Shown in pieces: positions 6,001-8,497 of a stretch of 8,497 nt of DNA. The stretch is taken from NCBI GenBank assembly GCA_035316885.1, contig DATHII010000153.1:1-8497 (forward strand), written 5' to 3'. The stretch's first letter is position 1; each line of letters starts with the position of its first letter. The position numbers were made by a program, and so were the translations under genes. This DNA is from DASRTE01 sp035316885 (GTDB lineage: Bacteria; Actinomycetota; Actinomycetes; Jiangellales; Jiangellaceae). A model generated the notes under the pieces. The model saw nothing but the letters and a program-made list of their open reading frames with translations, searched no databases and had not been told where the DNA came from.

Positions 6001-7520
6001 CCGGCACCGTGGCGCAGGGCGTGGACTGGGCGGCTGTCGCCCCGGCCGTGCTGGTGGCGGCCACGGCGCTGGCGGTGCTCGTCGCCGACCTGTGGCTGCC
6101 CAGGCGGGCCGCGGGCGTCCTGACCGCCATCTCCGTCGGCGGCACGCTCGCCGCCCTCGTGGCCGTCGGGCTGCTGTGGGGCGACGTCCGCGGGACGTTC
6201 TGCGTCGACGGCCCCCCGGGCGCCCTCGCGTCGTGTTCGTATGTCGTGAACCCGGTCACGCTGGTCTTCCAGGCGATCGTGCTGGCGGGCACCCTCGTCG
6301 TCCTCCTGCTCGCGCACAGCGAGATCGGTGCCGCACCGGACCGCCAGCCGCTGCCGGGTGGCGAGACCGGCTTCCTGGTCCTCGCTTCGGCGACCGGTGC
6401 GCTCGTCCTGGCGGCCGGTCGGGACCTGGCGACGATCGTGGTGGCGCTCGAGGTGGTGTCGTTGCCGGCCTTCGCGCTGGTCGGGCTGCGTCGTCGCGAT
6501 CCCAGGGGAGCCGAGGCTGCCCTGACGTTCTTCCTGGTGTCGGTCGTGTCGATCGCCGTGATGCTCTACGGCATCAGCCTCGTATACGGCGCGACCGGCT
6601 CGCTGCACCTGGACCGCATCGCCGCCGCGCTCGCCGACCCCGCCGGCCGCACCTCGGTGGCGACCGCCGGTGTGGTGCTCACCCTGGTCGGGCTTGCCTT
6701 CAAGGTCGGGGCGGTCCCGTTCCACTTCTGGGTACCCGACACGTACGCCGGGGCCCCTGTGGTCGTCGCCGCGTTCCTGTCCGTGGTGTCGAAGGCGGCC
6801 GGCCTGGTCGGCATCGTCATAGTGGTCAGCCAGGGGTTTCCCGCATACGCCGACGTGTGGGCGCCCACCATCGCGGTGATCGCGGTGGCCACGATGACGC
6901 TGGGTAACCTCGCGGCGCTGCGCCAGCGCCGCGCCGTCCGGCTGCTCGCGTGGTCCTCGGTCGCCCAGTCCGGCTACATGCTGGTGCCGCTCGGCGTCGC
7001 CACCAGTGGCGTGATCGGTGGACGCTTCGGCGAGGCCCTCTCCGCCGTGATCGCCTACGTGTGCGTCTACGCCGTGGTCAACCTCGCGGCGTTCGGCGTC
7101 GTTGCGATCGTGTCGCGGCACCGCCCGACCGGGCTGATCGAGGACTACCGGGGTCTCGCGTACACCGAGCCGGCTAGTGCGTTCGCGCTCGGCTTCGGCC
7201 TGCTTGCCCTCGCCGGCCTGCCGCCCGGAGTGGCCGGGTTGTGGGCCAAGGTCGTTGTGATCGACTCCGCCGTGTCCGGTGGAGCGGGCTGGCTCGCGGT
7301 CGCCGTCGCCGTCAACACGGTGATCGGACTGGCCTACTACCTTCGGTGGACCGCTTTGCTCTTCGCCCGGCCCGAGGCCGGCCGCGAGGCGGTGTCGTAC
7401 GACGTGCCGGCGGCGGCGGGCGTTGCCGTGGGCCTCGCCATCGCCGTCGGGGTCGCGTTCTCCGTGCTGCCGCAGTTGGTACTCGGTCTGGCCGACGTCA
7501 GCGCCGGCCTGCTCGGCTGA
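5997..7520 (+). CDS. nuoN: NADH-quinone oxidoreductase subunit N (antiporter-like proton pump)
   Basis: This 507-residue protein is the antiporter-like subunit nearest NuoK. Glu152 in ALEVVSLPAFALVGL corresponds to E. coli E133, Glu173 to E154, Lys236 in FKVGAVPFHFWVPDTYAGAP to K217, Lys266 in SVVSKAAG to K247, and Lys418 in GLWAKVVV to K395. In the helix containing RRAVRLLAWSSVAQSGYML an arginine (Arg315) stands where E. coli has a conserved lysine (K295). The N-terminal extracellular loop has two cysteines (Cys69, Cys80) that could pair but are not established as a disulfide. GTG 5997 overlaps the nuoM stop (GTGA) and is preceded by GGGGG at 5986-5990, 6 nt away. It is the last gene of the coupled run; no clear terminator is seen in the 110 nt that follow. 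Confidence 0.96.
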   Translation: MTGTVAQGVDWAAVAPAVLVAATALAVLVADLWLPRRAAGVLTAISVGGTLAALVAVGLLWGDVRGTFCVDGPPGALASCSYVVNPVTLVFQAIVLAGTLVVLLLAHSEIGAAPDRQPLPGGETGFLVLASATGALVLAAGRDLATIVVALEVVSLPAFALVGLRRRDPRGAEAALTFFLVSVVSIAVMLYGISLVYGATGSLHLDRIAAALADPAGRTSVATAGVVLTLVGLAFKVGAVPFHFWVPDTYAGAPVVVAAFLSVVSKAAGLVGIVIVVSQGFPAYADVWAPTIAVIAVATMTLGNLAALRQRRAVRLLAWSSVAQSGYMLVPLGVATSGVIGGRFGEALSAVIAYVCVYAVVNLAAFGVVAIVSRHRPTGLIEDYRGLAYTEPASAFALGFGLLALAGLPPGVAGLWAKVVVIDSAVSGGAGWLAVAVAVNTVIGLAYYLRWTALLFARPEAGREAVSYDVPAAAGVAVGLAIAVGVAFSVLPQLVLGLADVSAGLLG

Positions 7521-7543
7521 GCGCCCACGCCCCGTCGGCGGCC

Positions 7544-7570
7544 GGGAACGCCTCGGATCGGCGATACGTT
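7544..7570 (+). promoter_or_regulatory. candidate ECF/stress-sigma promoter for htpX
   Basis: GGGAAC (7544-7549) and CGTT (7567-7570) are separated by 17 nt in the gap between nuoN and the protease gene. This matches the GGAAY-N16-19-(C)GTT form known for actinobacterial stress sigma factors such as SigH/SigR and SigE. Transcription would start about 7577, giving a leader of about 54 nt. The placement before a heat-shock-type membrane protease makes functional sense. The sequence match is seen directly; which sigma factor uses it, and whether it is used, is inference. Confidence 0.5.
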
Positions 7571-7619
7571 TCGAGTTCGGCGCCCTTTCGCGAGGATCTC
7601 CGGGAGCCGGGACAATCAC

Positions 7620-7625
7620 GAGAGG
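7620..7625 (+). promoter_or_regulatory. ribosome binding site fixing the htpX GTG start
   Basis: GAGAGG lies 5 nt before the GTG at 7631. The frame is open further upstream, but residues encoded before 7631 read as out-of-frame nuoN and spacer, so this site is what decides the start. Confidence 0.8.
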
Positions 7626-7630
7626 TACCC

Positions 7631-8479
7631 GTGCACCGCAACGGACTCAAGACCGCCGCGCTGCTCGGCCTGCTATCCGCGCTCATCCTGTTCGTCGGAT
7701 CCCTGTTCGGGACGACCGGCCTATGGATCGCGCTGGTGGTCGCGCTCGCGACCAACGGCTACGCGTACTTCAACAGCGACAGGATCGCGCTGCGGTCGAT
7801 GCGGTCGTACGCCGTCGGCGAGGCCCAGCAGCCGGTCATGTTCCGGATCGTCCGTGAGCTGTCGACGTCGGCGCGGCAACCGATGCCCCGCCTGTACGTG
7901 AGCCCGACCCAGGCGCCCAATGCTTTCGCAACCGGGCGCAACCCCGGAAATGCTGCCGTGTGCTGCACCGAGGGGATCCTGTCGATCCTGACCGAACGCG
8001 AGCTCCGGGCCGTACTCGGACACGAGTTGGCGCACGTCTACAACCGCGACATCCTCACGTCCTCGGTCGCCGGCGCCCTCGCCAGCGTCGTCATGTTCCT
8101 GGCGAACTTCGCGTTCTTCCTGCAGCGCGGCGACGACGACGGGGGCCCAGGCGTCTTCGGCGCATTGCTGCTGATGGTGCTGGGGCCGGTCGCTGCCGCG
8201 GTCATCCAACTGGCGATCAGCCGTTCACGCGAGTTCGAAGCCGACGCGGACGGTGCACGATTGACCGGCGATCCGCTCGCGCTGGCCAGTGCACTGCGCA
8301 AGCTGGAGTCGGGTACCCGTCAGCTGCCGCTCCCGCCCGAGCGCGACCTGGTGACGACCAGCCACCTGATGATCGCCAACCCGTTCCGGCCGGAGGGTCT
8401 GGCGAAGCTGTTTGCGTCGCACCCGCCGATGGCCGAGCGGATCGCCCGCCTCGAGTCGCTCGCGGGCTACCGCCGCTGA
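7631..8479 (+). CDS. htpX: HtpX-like M48 family zinc metalloprotease
   Basis: This 282-residue membrane protease is predicted to degrade misfolded membrane proteins, in partnership with FtsH in other bacteria. Two helices lie near residues 9-27 and 29-46, followed by the cytoplasmic domain start (YFNSDRIALRSMRSY). The zinc site is HELAH at 131-135 (His131 and His135 as ligands, Glu132 catalytic). The third ligand is in the SREFEAD motif, Glu201 of the E-x-x-x-D pair with Asp205. Two further hydrophobic segments lie near 145-164 and 175-196, separated by an acidic loop (GDDDGG). The C-terminal SHPPMAERIARLESL (263-277) is the usual end motif. Length and domain order match HtpX. It has its own Shine-Dalgarno sequence, starts 110 nt after nuoN and has a stress-type promoter candidate, so it is probably transcribed at least partly apart from the nuo genes. 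Confidence 0.95.
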   Translation: MHRNGLKTAALLGLLSALILFVGSLFGTTGLWIALVVALATNGYAYFNSDRIALRSMRSYAVGEAQQPVMFRIVRELSTSARQPMPRLYVSPTQAPNAFATGRNPGNAAVCCTEGILSILTERELRAVLGHELAHVYNRDILTSSVAGALASVVMFLANFAFFLQRGDDDGGPGVFGALLLMVLGPVAAAVIQLAISRSREFEADADGARLTGDPLALASALRKLESGTRQLPLPPERDLVTTSHLMIANPFRPEGLAKLFASHPPMAERIARLESLAGYRR

Positions 8480-8497
8480 GGTCGGATGGCAGTCGGG

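Noticed and set aside
7492..7538. CCGACG...CGTCGG inverted pair around the nuoN stop as a terminator
   Set aside because: Only 6 bp of stem with a loop of about 35 nt and no T-run; not convincing in this base composition.
5823..7619. Antisense open frame of about 600 codons opposite nuoN
   Set aside because: Its composition (Gly, Asp, Arg, His, Gln) and lack of recognisable domains are typical of mirror frames opposite high-GC membrane protein genes.

Overview
The window is high-GC, with G/C-dominated third codon positions and GTG starts, which points to an actinobacterium. A DUF222/HNH-type protein tail, a PLDc_N-SHOCT protein and an actinobacterial style of NuoI fit a Nocardioides-like or related lineage, but the genus cannot be fixed from the sequence alone. 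All supported genes are on the + strand.

Layout: (1) Positions 2-91 look like the last 29 codons of a gene entering from the left, most like the C-terminus of DUF222/HNH endonuclease (13E12-type) proteins. (2) 123-590 encodes a GNAT N-acetyltransferase. (3) 696-1091 encodes a small two-helix membrane protein with a PLDc_N-like anchor and a C-terminal SHOCT domain, with a candidate promoter upstream and a GC-rich hairpin (1109-1140) downstream. (4) 1199-7520 is a tight run of six respiratory complex I genes, nuoI-nuoJ-nuoK-nuoL-nuoM-nuoN. Each start codon overlaps the previous stop by exactly 4 nt. (5) 7631-8479 encodes an HtpX-like M48 membrane metalloprotease with its own ribosome binding site and a good candidate for an ECF/stress-sigma promoter (GGGAAC-N17-CGTT).

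How the genes work together: NuoL, NuoM and NuoN are the three antiporter-like proton-pumping subunits. NuoJ and NuoK are the small membrane subunits linking them to the quinone site. NuoI carries two 4Fe-4S clusters (N6a/N6b) of the connecting arm. All keep the main charged residues of a working proton channel. nuoA-nuoH, including the quinone-site subunits B, D and H and the NADH module E-F-G, are absent from the cluster: unrelated genes lie immediately upstream of nuoI. The set therefore either completes a complex whose other genes lie elsewhere, or is a reduced second complex I locus. Streptomyces, as I recall, has a second partial nuo locus that also ends next to an htpX gene.

Most notable points: the I-to-N-only cluster; an in-frame 18-bp tandem repeat that lengthens the NuoK tail and contains the nuoL ribosome binding site; a stress-type promoter candidate in front of htpX; and a fifth cysteine next to the first iron-sulfur motif of NuoI. 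I saw no tRNA, rRNA, CRISPR array, insertion sequence or clearly new defence or biosynthetic system. No gene-free stretch exceeds 300 bases, and the last 18 bases (8480-8497) show nothing recognisable.
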